Assembly (NCBI GenBank): GCA_030686995.1
Contig: CM060687.1
Coordinates: 169,618,090 to 169,682,089 of the forward strand
Length of the DNA stretch: 64,000 nt
Reading direction: 5' to 3'
Source of the DNA: Artemisia argyi
Lineage: Eukaryota > Streptophyta > Magnoliopsida > Asterales > Asteraceae
Positions 31,444 to 40,147 of this stretch are shown in pieces (the stretch's first letter is position 1; every line of letters begins with the position of its first letter). A model generated the notes under the pieces. It was given only the letters and a program-made list of their open reading frames with translations, did no database searches and had not been told where the DNA came from. The translations under genes and the position numbers were made by a program.

Positions 31444-33149
31444 AAGAGTAAACTGCAAAAATGGTCCATGTGGTTTTCTGAGATTGCAAAATTAGTCACT
31501 GTGATTGGCTAATTGCAGGCGGCCTCCATGTGGGAGTAAACTTTACATCATTTTGGTCCCTGGTTTTAAATGACGTTAAATAATTCTGTTAGAAGTTACA
31601 CATTTAGCCCCTGTGGCCCATGACCATTGCAGCGTGCATCCTTCTTTCGTCCCTTTTACGTTTTCATCCGTTTTTACGCGTTTTCGTCCGTTTTCGCGTG
31701 TTTTCGTCTGTTTATTGACGTTTTCGTCTGTTTTTTTACATTCTCGTCCGTTTTTTATGTTTTCGTCCGTTTCATTACGTTTTTGTCCGTATTTTTACGT
31801 TTTCGTCTATTTTTTTTACGTTTTCGTCAGTTTTTTTTACGATTTCATCCATTTCTTTACGTTTTGCTCCGTATTTTTACGCTTTCGTCTGTTTTTTTTT
31901 TACTTTTTCATCTATTTTTTTATGTTTTCGTTTGTTTTTTAACGTTTTTGTCTGTTTTTTTACGTTTTCATCTATTTTTTTATGTTTTTGTCTGTTTTTT
32001 TACGTTTTCGTCTGTTTTTTTATGTTTTCATCTACTTTTTTTTTTCGTATGTTTTTTTACGTTTTCATCTATTATTTTACTCTTTAGTCCGGTTTATTAT
32101 GTTTTCGTCCATTTTTTTACGATTTCATCAGTTTTTTTTACGTTTTCGTTTGTTTTCTTATGTTTTCTTACTGTTTTTTTCTTTTGTTTTTTCGTTTTCG
32201 TCTGTTTTTTTATGTTTTCGTCCATTTTTTTATGTTTTTGTCTGTTTCATGATGAATGGCAATGAAGAACAAGAAGAAGAACAAGGAACGGGAACATAAT
32301 GAAACGGACAAAAACATAAAAAAAAATGGACAAAAAGAAAAAATAAAAGAAAAATACATAAGAAAACGTAAAAAAGCAGATGAAATCGTAAAAAAAATGG
32401 ACGAAAACGTAATAAACCGGACTAAAGCGTAAAATAATAGATGAAAACGTAAAAAAACAGACGAAAACGTAAAAAACAGACGAAAAAATAAAAAAAAAAT
32501 AGATGAAAACGTAAAAAAACAGACGAAAACGTAAAAAAACAAACGAAAACATAAAAAAAATAGATGAAAACGTAAAAAAAACTGACGAAAACGTAAAAAA
32601 ACAGACGAAAACATAAAAAAAAATAGATGAAAACGTAAAAAAATAGGCGAAAGCGTAAAAATACGGAGCAAAACGTAAAGAAATGGACGAAAACTTTAAT
32701 GAAACGGATGAAATCGTAAAAAACGGACGAAAACGTAAAAAAGATAGCGAAAACGTAAAAATACGGACAAAAACGTAATGAAACGGACGAAAATATAAAA
32801 AACGGACGAAAATGTAAAAAAATAGACGAAAACATCAATAAACAGACGAAAAAGTAAAAAAAAACAAAGTAAACCATAAAAAACAAACGAAAACACGTGA
32901 AAACGGACGAAAACGCGTAAAAACGGATGAAAACGTAAAAGGGACGAAAGAATGATGCACGCTGCAATGGTCATGGGCCACAGGGGTTATATGTGTAACT
33001 TCTAACGGAATTATTTAACGCCAGTTAAAACTAGGGACCAAAATGATGTGAAGTTTACCCCCACAGGGAGGCCGCCTGCAATTACCAACCACAGTGACTA
33101 ATTTTGCAATCTCAGAAAACCACAGGGACCATTTTTGCAGTTTACTCTT
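31444..33149. mobile_element. Foldback element FB2 with repeat-array arms
   Basis: A 1706-bp inverted repeat. Ends AAGAGTAAACTGCAAAAATG (left) and its complement (right) extend about 210 bp as plain TIRs. Then come arms of tandem ACGTTTTCGTCTGTTTTTTT units (left 31656-32250, right 32305-32940), and a loop of only about 55 bp. AACCT is duplicated at 31439-31443 and 33150-33154. ELIP unit 1 shows the unoccupied site (ATCATTAATCTAATGATG near 16945). TIRs differ from FB1 beyond the first bases, but the arm repeats are alike. No transposase. Confidence 0.88.
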
Positions 33150-33154
33150 AACCT

Positions 33155-33685
33155 AATCATCAAAACTTAACAATTTTTATTTTTTACTATTATCGTGATG
33201 TTTAAACTTCAACGTTTTTGGAGGTTGCCATATGAATTATATTTTATCTTCAATACGTTTCACTAACCCTTGTAAACAAAACCTTGTAATTTAAGCTTAC
33301 AAAAAAAATTAATAATATCACCTCAGAGGCAAGATTGAAGAATTTATTTTATCAAAATAGTATTTACATAGTGGTTGAAGGCAAACGAGCAACAAGCTGC
33401 GCCGCTAGAAATTTGACATGATCTTTTCTGATTTTACGATATAAATTTTTTAGAGAAGCATGATCTTAAGTGAGATCTAGATAATTGACGCCTCATGGAA
33501 CACGATTGAACCAAACATATTAAAAATCAACTAAAACAATCATTGCTTGTGTTGACTGTTAATTGGAAGCTAATACTACGTATCAAAAACAAATACGTAC
33601 CAACAAATATTTAAAACACTTAACCATCTATTGTATTTGATTAGTTTTTATAAACATTACAAAAATGATTACACTATTACTGTAT
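33155..33685. other. 3' flank of ELIP2 (shared with units 1 and 3)
   Basis: GGTTGCCATATGAATT (about 33220) matches unit 1 near 16995. TTTATAAACATTACAAAAATG just after the ELIP2 stop (its last 20 bases) matches the tails of ELIP1 and ELIP3. Non-coding. Confidence 0.65.
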
Positions 33686-34234
33686 TTACACAAGGGGAGT
33701 ACCCTTAACAAACTCAGTAAAACCCAAAGCAACTAAACCCAACATAGCAAATCTTCCATTCCACAATTCAGCATCTGAAGTCATCAACCCATTTGACTTG
33801 GATTCAGCTCTTACTCCTTTAAACAAAGGCACCAAAGAAGCTAAAGTCAATACAACACTTGTCCCAACAAACAAAGTTAGCCCACCGTTAGATATTTGGG
33901 TGAATAAGTCTTGGCCATTAGCCAACTCAACACCCAAAGCTGACACAAACCCTATCATGGCTAACCTTCCATTGATTCTTTCTGGTGCTGGCCCACTGAA
34001 GGCTAACAAGTCTGAGAAGTTGGTGCTGACTTTAGGAGCTGGTGGAGGTGGTGGTGGTGTTGGTGGGGTTGAGCTCATTTGTGGTGGTGGTGTTGGGGTG
34101 GCTGCTGATGATGGTGGCTTGATGTCATCTTGTGGTTGTGACATGCATTTAATGGTTCTAAAGGTGGTGATGTTAGTCTTTTTGTGGAAGTGGGTGGTTG
34201 TGAGGCTTGCTGAGAAGACTGAAGTAGCTGCCAT
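33686..34234 (-). CDS. Early light-induced protein 2 of the array (ELIP), chloroplast thylakoid
   Basis: Same family as the copy at 22224. I start it at 34234 (MAATSVF), which aligns with the starts of the other two; an in-frame Met four codons upstream (34246) would add MNAT. Transit peptide about 1-30 ends IKC. The Pro-rich linker is slightly longer than in the sisters. The three membrane helices are nearly identical to theirs ([38 protein letters not shown]). Single exon. The N-terminal 45 residues are the most diverged of the three, lacking the TTPSFNF block. A TATAAAA box lies at 34326-34332, with CACGTG at 34404-34409. Confidence 0.95.
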   Translation of the reverse strand: MAATSVFSASLTTTHFHKKTNITTFRTIKCMSQPQDDIKPPSSAATPTPPPQMSSTPPTPPPPPPAPKVSTNFSDLLAFSGPAPERINGRLAMIGFVSALGVELANGQDLFTQISNGGLTLFVGTSVVLTLASLVPLFKGVRAESKSNGLMTSDAELWNGRFAMLGLVALGFTEFVKGTPLV

Positions 34235-34325
34235 TGTGGCGTTCAAAGTTGTTGTTAAGTTGGTTGTTTAGAATGTTTAGTTGTTCACTTGTTTGTTGTG
34301 GTTTAAGGAGGAAAAGGTGGTAGGG

Positions 34326-34466
34326 TTTTATAGGAGAGTATGAGTGTGTGTTTTGAAGGACTGGATACTTATTGGGCCACGACAGTGGCTTTTGGGACTT
34401 GTTCACGTGGCTTAAAAAGTGGCCGATGAAGAGAGTTTGTGGTGAAAATGGCTTCAAAGTGTTCCA
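34326..34466 (-). promoter_or_regulatory. ELIP2 promoter: TATA box and conserved CACGTG block
   Basis: TATAAAA on the minus strand (34326-34332). The conserved block at 34373-34466 contains AAGCCACGTGAAC, GGGCCACGACAGTGGC and GGCCGATGAAGAGAG, almost the same as the ELIP3 block. Confidence 0.78.
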
Positions 34467-34511
34467 TAGATTATGTACTAAGATTCCGTGTATAGTTCAA
34501 ACATTTTACTA

Positions 34512-34622
34512 CTCCCTCTCATATTTATTATTTACATTTTTTTTTCCGATTATTTTAAATTAATTATTCATTTTCATAAACAGATAAATTAATTAATTAA
34601 TTAAGGGTAAAACTGTCTTTGT

Positions 34623-34663
<41 letters not shown>

Positions 34664-34728
34664 GTAACAATGATGTTTTCTAAAACTGTGTTTTTTTCTG
34701 TGAACAAACAATTTTGGGACGGAGGTAG
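34512..34728. mobile_element. Degenerate Stowaway-like MITE in ELIP2 upstream region
   Basis: Begins CTCCCTCTCATATTTATT and ends GGGACGGAGGTAG, next to TA-containing flanks, with a poly-A run inside (34625-34661). The matching place in ELIP unit 3 (about 39305-39320, ACATTTTACTGTATTAGA) is uninterrupted, giving an empty site. Confidence 0.75.
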
Positions 34729-34749
34729 TATTAAATTTGCAAAATGTTG

Positions 34750-35130
34750 ATTAGTTTATGCATCACAACCAAATAAAAAAAATAAAACAAAAAACAAAAA
34801 CAATGTTTATTACAAAGTTACGACAAAATACCCAATCTCACCAGAGAAGGATACGAGAAATGTTTATTACCGAGTTGAAGCGCCGTTTAAGACTACAGTG
34901 TTCTGCCGTTTTAGATAATGTTACTCCACACCGTGCAACTAGACTATATTTCGCAATGTCGTCTCTCTTGTAACAAGAAAAGGATGTGCCTGTGAAGGCT
35001 AAGTCTTAACATGTAACATGTGTTAACTAAACAAACATATGATGGAATTATAAAATTCAAGGATTAAAAATGTTGCAAGTTTCATTTTCAAATATGATAT
35101 TAGTGACTGCAAAAAGGTAAGAAATGAAAA
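34750..35130. repeat. Upstream part of ELIP duplication unit shared with unit 3
   Basis: Closely matches 39345-39690: both have ATGTTTATTACCGAGTTGAA-like text, CGTGCAACTAGACTATATT and CTTGTAACAAGAAAAGGA. Short plus-strand frames in both copies (34758-34973, 39360-39572) are similar only because of the duplication; no product recognised. Confidence 0.75.
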
Positions 35131-35137
35131 ACATTTA

Positions 35138-35379
35138 GGGTCCGCTTGGTTCAAAGTGGGGAAAGGGAAAGGGAAAAGGAAAAGGAAAGGAATGCAAAGG
35201 AATGAGTGAGGTGGGTAATCAATACCTTACCCCCAATTTACTTTATAATGGTTGATTACCTACTACGGGGTAATCAATACCTTACCCCTCCTTTACCAAG
35301 CACCATTATTTAAAGGATGTGAACCCTTTTCAATTCCTTACCCATTCCCCACCCCTCTTTTACCCCACCAAGCACCCCC
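35138..35379. mobile_element. PIF/Harbinger-like MITE (242 bp)
   Basis: Ends GGGTCCGCTTGGT and ACCAAGCACCCCC are inverted repeats. The 3-bp duplication TTA lies at 35135-35137 and 35380-35382. It is absent from the same place in unit 3. Confidence 0.8.
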
Positions 35380-35513
35380 TTAATCATATAAACCACTTGA
35401 TGTTCAACAAGAAATATAAACCACATGGACCATTTGTGGTATAATAATGAGCAATAATATATTGCACTTATTATGGTATAATGAGCAATAAATTTGTAAC
35501 TGACTAGCTATTA

Positions 35514-35805
35514 GGGCATCCACTATGGTGGGTTTATGAAAAGGTCTAAGAAAGATGAAAAGGTTTATGTTTATTTCTAACCATAGTGGACACTCTTTTC
35601 ATGTCTATGTGGCATGAAGAGGTCCTAATTCTTGAACCTCTTTATAAATTTAATACATTTAATGTATTTGTTAAAAGAGACATTTTATGAACTTGCAAAG
35701 GTTTATACCATAGTGAATGTAGGTTTATAAAATCAAAAGGTCTAAAATTTATTGATACATTAATGTATAAACCTTTGTAAAAAGGTTTATCATAGTGGAT
35801 GCTCT
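35514..35805. mobile_element. Tourist-like MITE (292 bp)
   Basis: Ends GGGCATCCACTATGGTGGG and CATAGTGGATGCTC are inverted repeats, with TTA at 35511-35513 and 35806-35808. Unit 3 reads AACTGACTGGTCCATG straight through this place (about 39815), so it is an insertion in unit 2 only. Confidence 0.85.
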
Positions 35806-35889
35806 TAGGTCCATGCACTTTTATTTGCGCGTGTGTTTTAATTTTTAAATGAAAATGTGATAAACGAAACCAAAAATTGAACAAATAAT

Positions 35890-36627
35890 TGAAAACAATA
35901 ATGAATAATCTGAATTATATAATTTTATTTATTTGTAGTCAGAGTCTGAGTTAAGTGTAGAGTATGTTGTATGTTGTTTCTATGGGAGGGGCTAAGTAAT
36001 AGTGCAAGGGTATCTTTCAGAGTCTGGCTTGTAGTTATGTTATACTCACGGTTATTAGTAAGTGGTGATGCTTTATCCTGATTTTTATGTGTAAGGTAAT
36101 GCGGAAAAAAGTAAGTAGGTTGGAATGCGTTTACCTAAGAACTAGCCAACCATCTTGCTTTGGGAGTTGTTCTATGTAAAATGACGTGGTGTGACATGAC
36201 CTGGATGTTTTGCGACTCTTTTCCCGGACACCCTCTAGTGCCCTCAACACCTCCCTGAACTCTGAATGTTTGAGTTGCTGCTGGTTGTGGAGATGGCTTG
36301 GGAACATGATGTTCATAATGAGACCATGTAGGTTCTTTTTGGGAAGGTGACGCGTGCAGGTTGACGTGGTCGATTACTGCATGCACTTTAAAGACCCTAT
36401 TGTGTGGTTTCAGAGTGACTGGTAAGTCTTTTTTTTCCTTTGTTTGCTAGCTCTTCTTTGTGCGAGGAGGGTCATCCATTCGTAGAGAAGGTGGTAGTTG
36501 GTTATGTCTGAAATTTGAGGGGGTTGTTAACCAGACATGTTTGATTGAGAAACGCGTGCAGTGATGACTTTTTGCACTGTGAGTGACCAAACTCTTTTCG
36601 TCACAAAAGGCTGGTTTTCTTGTAGTG
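35890..36627 (-). mobile_element. CACTA-type transposon right end
   Basis: Ends TTTTCTTGTAGTG at 36627, the complement of CACTACAAGAAAA, preceded by inverted GTGACGAAAAG/CTCACAGTGC-type subterminal text. Inner minus-strand frames (36131-36386) are short and unnamed. The left limit is unknown; 35890 is where similarity to ELIP unit 3 fades. Confidence 0.6.
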
Positions 36628-38127
36628 ATTGTTGTAAATTGATTTATTGTGCAGATTGATAGTTATAAGACATGATTAAAATTGTCATGTTGCATTATTG
36701 CCATGGAAAATGCATAAATACTTTGATAGACCTTTGATCAAAAGAGAATTATGCGCCGCCGAAATTTAGTTAAAAACTAAACATCGCTGCCGCTAAGCAC
36801 ATATACTCGGCTATCATTGTTATTACTTAAAGTTATTTTAATTTAAATTATCATTTATTTGCAAGGTTATTATTAAAAAAACGTGTAACTGAACAACGTT
36901 TGCTCTCCACAAAATATAGTTGCAGGGTATCCGTTGTTGCATCACAATGGTACTCTACTGTATGTGAAACTAAAATATGTGATAGAGATGTACAATTGTG
37001 TTACGCTAAAATTCACATTAAGTTTTTTAAATTTCACATCTTTTTATATAATTTTATGAAAGACCAAATTGGACTAAAATACCTTTTTCTTTGCTATTTT
37101 TTTCTTGTTTTTTTTTTTTTTGCTTCTTTATTTGCTTTTTTGTTATTTTAAAATTAAAGTAAGTCCAACACTTACTAAAAATTTGCAATAACAAATATAA
37201 TGACAAATTCAAAATACTATTAATTCTTGTCCACTAAACTCGTGAATATATTTTGAATTCTAAAATTCTAAATACTCAAGAACTGAAACTTTTTGGAATT
37301 TGAAATTTCGGAATTTCACATTCACAAACAAAAACGCCACTTCAATGAACCTTTACATATAGACTCAAGGTTTACTACATGTCAAACTTTTAACATTATG
37401 GCTCACATGTTTTGACACGTCTATTACTCATGTTGTTTTTCCATGAATCACTAATTTAACGATTGAAACTTGTCATTTTTTATGTTTTACTATTGTCGTG
37501 ATATTTGAACTGTGACATTTAATATAATGGTGATTATAAATGTTAACATTTAACCTTTGTAACAAACATGAAAAATTGATGTGAGATCTCGAGCCGTGGA
37601 AGGATACCATTAAACCTAACACTATGTTCTTAAGTTTTTTACACTAAAAAAAAGTAAAGTAAATGAAAATTTTCAGCCAAATTTTGGTAGAAACACTTTA
37701 CTTTAAAAATAAATCAAATCATCTTATTTTTCACTATTTTTAATTTCTTTTCTTTCTTAAATGAAACACAACTTTTTTTTTTTTTTTTTTTCTTTCATTT
37801 TCTTCATTAATTGATACATGACAATACATTATTACGGTTATGAGTTTTGCTAAAAACAACCATAAGGGTTGTGTTTAATAAACAATTTTTATTGCTATAC
37901 CACATTTGAATGACTGATTAAATGATACTTTCGAAAGACAACAGAGACAATCCTTAAAATAGTGCATACACCGTTAATGTTTGATTGAGATTGGATAAAT
38001 TATATTCTTACAAATTGTATAAAATGAAGTCTCTTAACCACAACTTTTAAGGCAGTCGTTGGCAAAAAATCAATAATTATTGTTTGTGTTAACTATTAAT
38101 AAGCTATTAAAAAAGGAAAATGATTTG
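36628..38127. other. Unassigned region with 3' flank of ELIP unit 3
   Basis: AT-rich. 37370-37560 is the diverged copy of the unit flank (TATGGCTCACATG, TACTATTGTCGTGAT). The frame at 36900-37151 ends in low complexity and is not supported. A T run lies at about 37772-37790. Confidence 0.5.
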
Positions 38128-38326
38128 GAGACCTAATTAGTATGCCTAATAATATGCCTAACAAGAGGGTGAAGACAAGTGGCAAAATGAAGAGTGGATA
38201 TGAGGAAAGATAAAATGTAAAGAAGTGGGCCCCCTGATGTTATCAATCAAAGGATGACACCTCAGTTTAGGCATGCTTTTAGGCATGCCAATTAGGCATG
38301 CCAATCAGGACTCATTAAAAAAAATG
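38128..38326. mobile_element. Probable MITE next to ELIP3 3' end
   Basis: The left edge GGAGACCTAATTAGTATGCC and the complement of the right edge (AGTCCTGATTGGCATGCC) are similar inverted ends. Several TATGCCTAA/GGCATGCC repeats occur on both sides. No clear target duplication. Confidence 0.5.
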
Positions 38327-38398
38327 CCTTTCACCTTTTAAACTAATTGAATATTTTCTATAAACATTGCAAAAAAGATTACACTATTACACTAGTAT

Positions 38399-38959
38399 TT
38401 ACACAAGGGGAGTTCCCTGAACAAACTCAGTAAAACCCAAAGCAACTAAACCCAACATAGCAAGTCTCCCATTCCACAACTCAGCATCTGAAGTCATCAA
38501 ACCACTTGACTTGGACTCAGCTCTCACTCCTTTAAACAAAGGAACCAAAGAAGCTAAAGTCAATACAACACTTGTCCCAACAAACACAGTTAGCCCACCG
38601 TTAGATATTTGGGTGAACAAGTCTTGGCCATTAGCCAACTCAACACCCAAAGCTGACACAAACCCTATCATGGCTAACCTTCCATTGATTCTTTCTGGTG
38701 CTGGCCCACTGAAGGCTAACAAGTCTGAGAACTTTGTGCTGACTTTAGGAGCTGGTGGTGGTGGTGGTGGGATGGAGCTCATAGGTGGTGGAGTTGGTGT
38801 GGCTGATAGTGGTTTTGAAGTGTCAGTTGAGTTGTCTTGTGGTGGTTGTTGTGACATGCATCTCACAGTCATGGTGGTGGTAGTCTTTTTGTGAAAGTTG
38901 AAAGATGGGGTTGTGAGGCGTGTGACTGGTGTTGCTGTGAAGACTGAAGAAGCTGCCAT
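38399..38959 (-). CDS. Early light-induced protein 3 of the array (ELIP), chloroplast thylakoid
   Basis: 186 aa, closest in coding sequence and leader to the copy at 22224: shared [25 protein letters not shown] and the same 5' leader phrases. Transit peptide about 1-34, Pro-rich linker, and three helices with the two chlorophyll-binding repeats ([12 protein letters not shown] and [12 protein letters not shown]). Single exon. It is the first gene of the array in transcription order. A TATAAAAA box lies at about 39068-39075, with CACGTG at 39160-39165, 201 bp before the ATG. Confidence 0.95.
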   Translation of the reverse strand: MAASSVFTATPVTRLTTPSFNFHKKTTTTMTVRCMSQQPPQDNSTDTSKPLSATPTPPPMSSIPPPPPPAPKVSTKFSDLLAFSGPAPERINGRLAMIGFVSALGVELANGQDLFTQISNGGLTVFVGTSVVLTLASLVPLFKGVRAESKSSGLMTSDAELWNGRLAMLGLVALGFTEFVQGTPLV

Positions 38960-39067
38960 GGTAGTCGAGATGAGGTAGTTAATGTGACTGTTTAAGGTTG
39001 CTGTTAAGGTGGTTGCTTAGAATGTTCACTTGTTTGTGGTGGTATATAGGAAGGAAAGGTGGTAGGG

Positions 39068-39226
39068 TTTTTATAGGAGAGTATGAGTGTGTGTTTCGAA
39101 GGGTGAAGACAAATAAGTGGATACTTATTGGGCCACGACAGTGGCTTTTGGGACTTGTTCACGTGGCTTAAAAAGGGGCCGATGAAGAGAGTTTGTGGTG
39201 AGGAAGGCTTCAATGTGTTGCATTTT
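39068..39226 (-). promoter_or_regulatory. ELIP3 promoter: TATA box and conserved CACGTG block
   Basis: TATAAAAA (minus strand) and a block at 39130-39226 nearly the same as that of ELIP2, with AAGCCACGTGAAC and GGGCCACGACAGTGGC. Confidence 0.78.
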
Positions 39227-39239
39227 AATGAGGTGGGGA

Positions 39240-40147
39240 ACAAAGTGCCAATTGGACGTTTCTAGAGCTGTATTAAGATTCGGTGTATAGTTCAAAGTTC
39301 AAACATTTTACTGTATTAGATTTGCAAAATGCTGAATAATCAACAACAATGATAGGTTTATGCAAATAAAAATAATAATAACAATAAAAAAAATTAAAAA
39401 AAAAATGTTCATTACAGAGTTAACAAGTACCCAATCTCACTGGAGAGAGATACGAAAAATATTTATTACCGAGTTGAAGCCCCGTTTTAGATGGTCTTAC
39501 TCCGCTGTTTTAGATAGTGTTGCTCCAAACCGTGCAACTAGACTATATTCCGCAATGTTGTCTCCCTTGTAACAAGAAAAGGAAGTGCACATGAAGGTGT
39601 TAACTTGTAACATGTGTTAACTAAAGAAACGTATGATGGAATTATCAAATTCAAGGATTAGAAATGTTGTAAAGTTTCATTTTCAAAGATGATATCAGTG
39701 ATGAACCCACATGATGTTCAACAAGAATCATAAACCACATGGACCATTTAGTGGTATAATAATGAGCAATAATATACCCAAGTACACAATAATGACTTAA
39801 TGAGCAATAAATTCGTAACTGACTGGTCCATGTACTTCTTTTTGCGCGTGTGTTTTATTTTTAAAATAAAAATGTGATAATTTCGTAATTATCTGGGGTA
39901 TAAAGAGACAATTGAGGCCCAAAACACTTTAGGCCCAATATGTGGCCACCTCACAAGGGCCTAAAGGCTAATAGTCCAAAGCTTTACAAGCTGAGACAGC
40001 TGAGTTAGATAGTAAACTAGTTGATCATGCAATACACATCTCCAATGGTAATATTGTTTGAATATGCTTAAACGATAAAACCTCGCTTGTTTGGGTCTCA
40101 TTGATACCAAACTTGGCTGCTACAGATGGCTTGACGAGGCGTCACTC
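39240..40147. other. Upstream half of ELIP unit 3 and spacer
   Basis: 39240-39870 is homologous to 34470-35880 minus the three MITEs found there. 39871-40147 is spacer, with TAGGCCCAATATGTGGCC. No gene. Confidence 0.65.

Noticed and set aside
34758..34973. Possible conserved small protein (also at 39360-39572)
   Set aside because: The two frames are alike because they lie in duplicated units. An internal repeat and lack of any domain argue against a real protein.
36131..36386. Possible gene of 61-83 aa near the CACTA end
   Set aside because: Two overlapping frames in different registers, no known motif, and no intron signals; left as part of the transposon.
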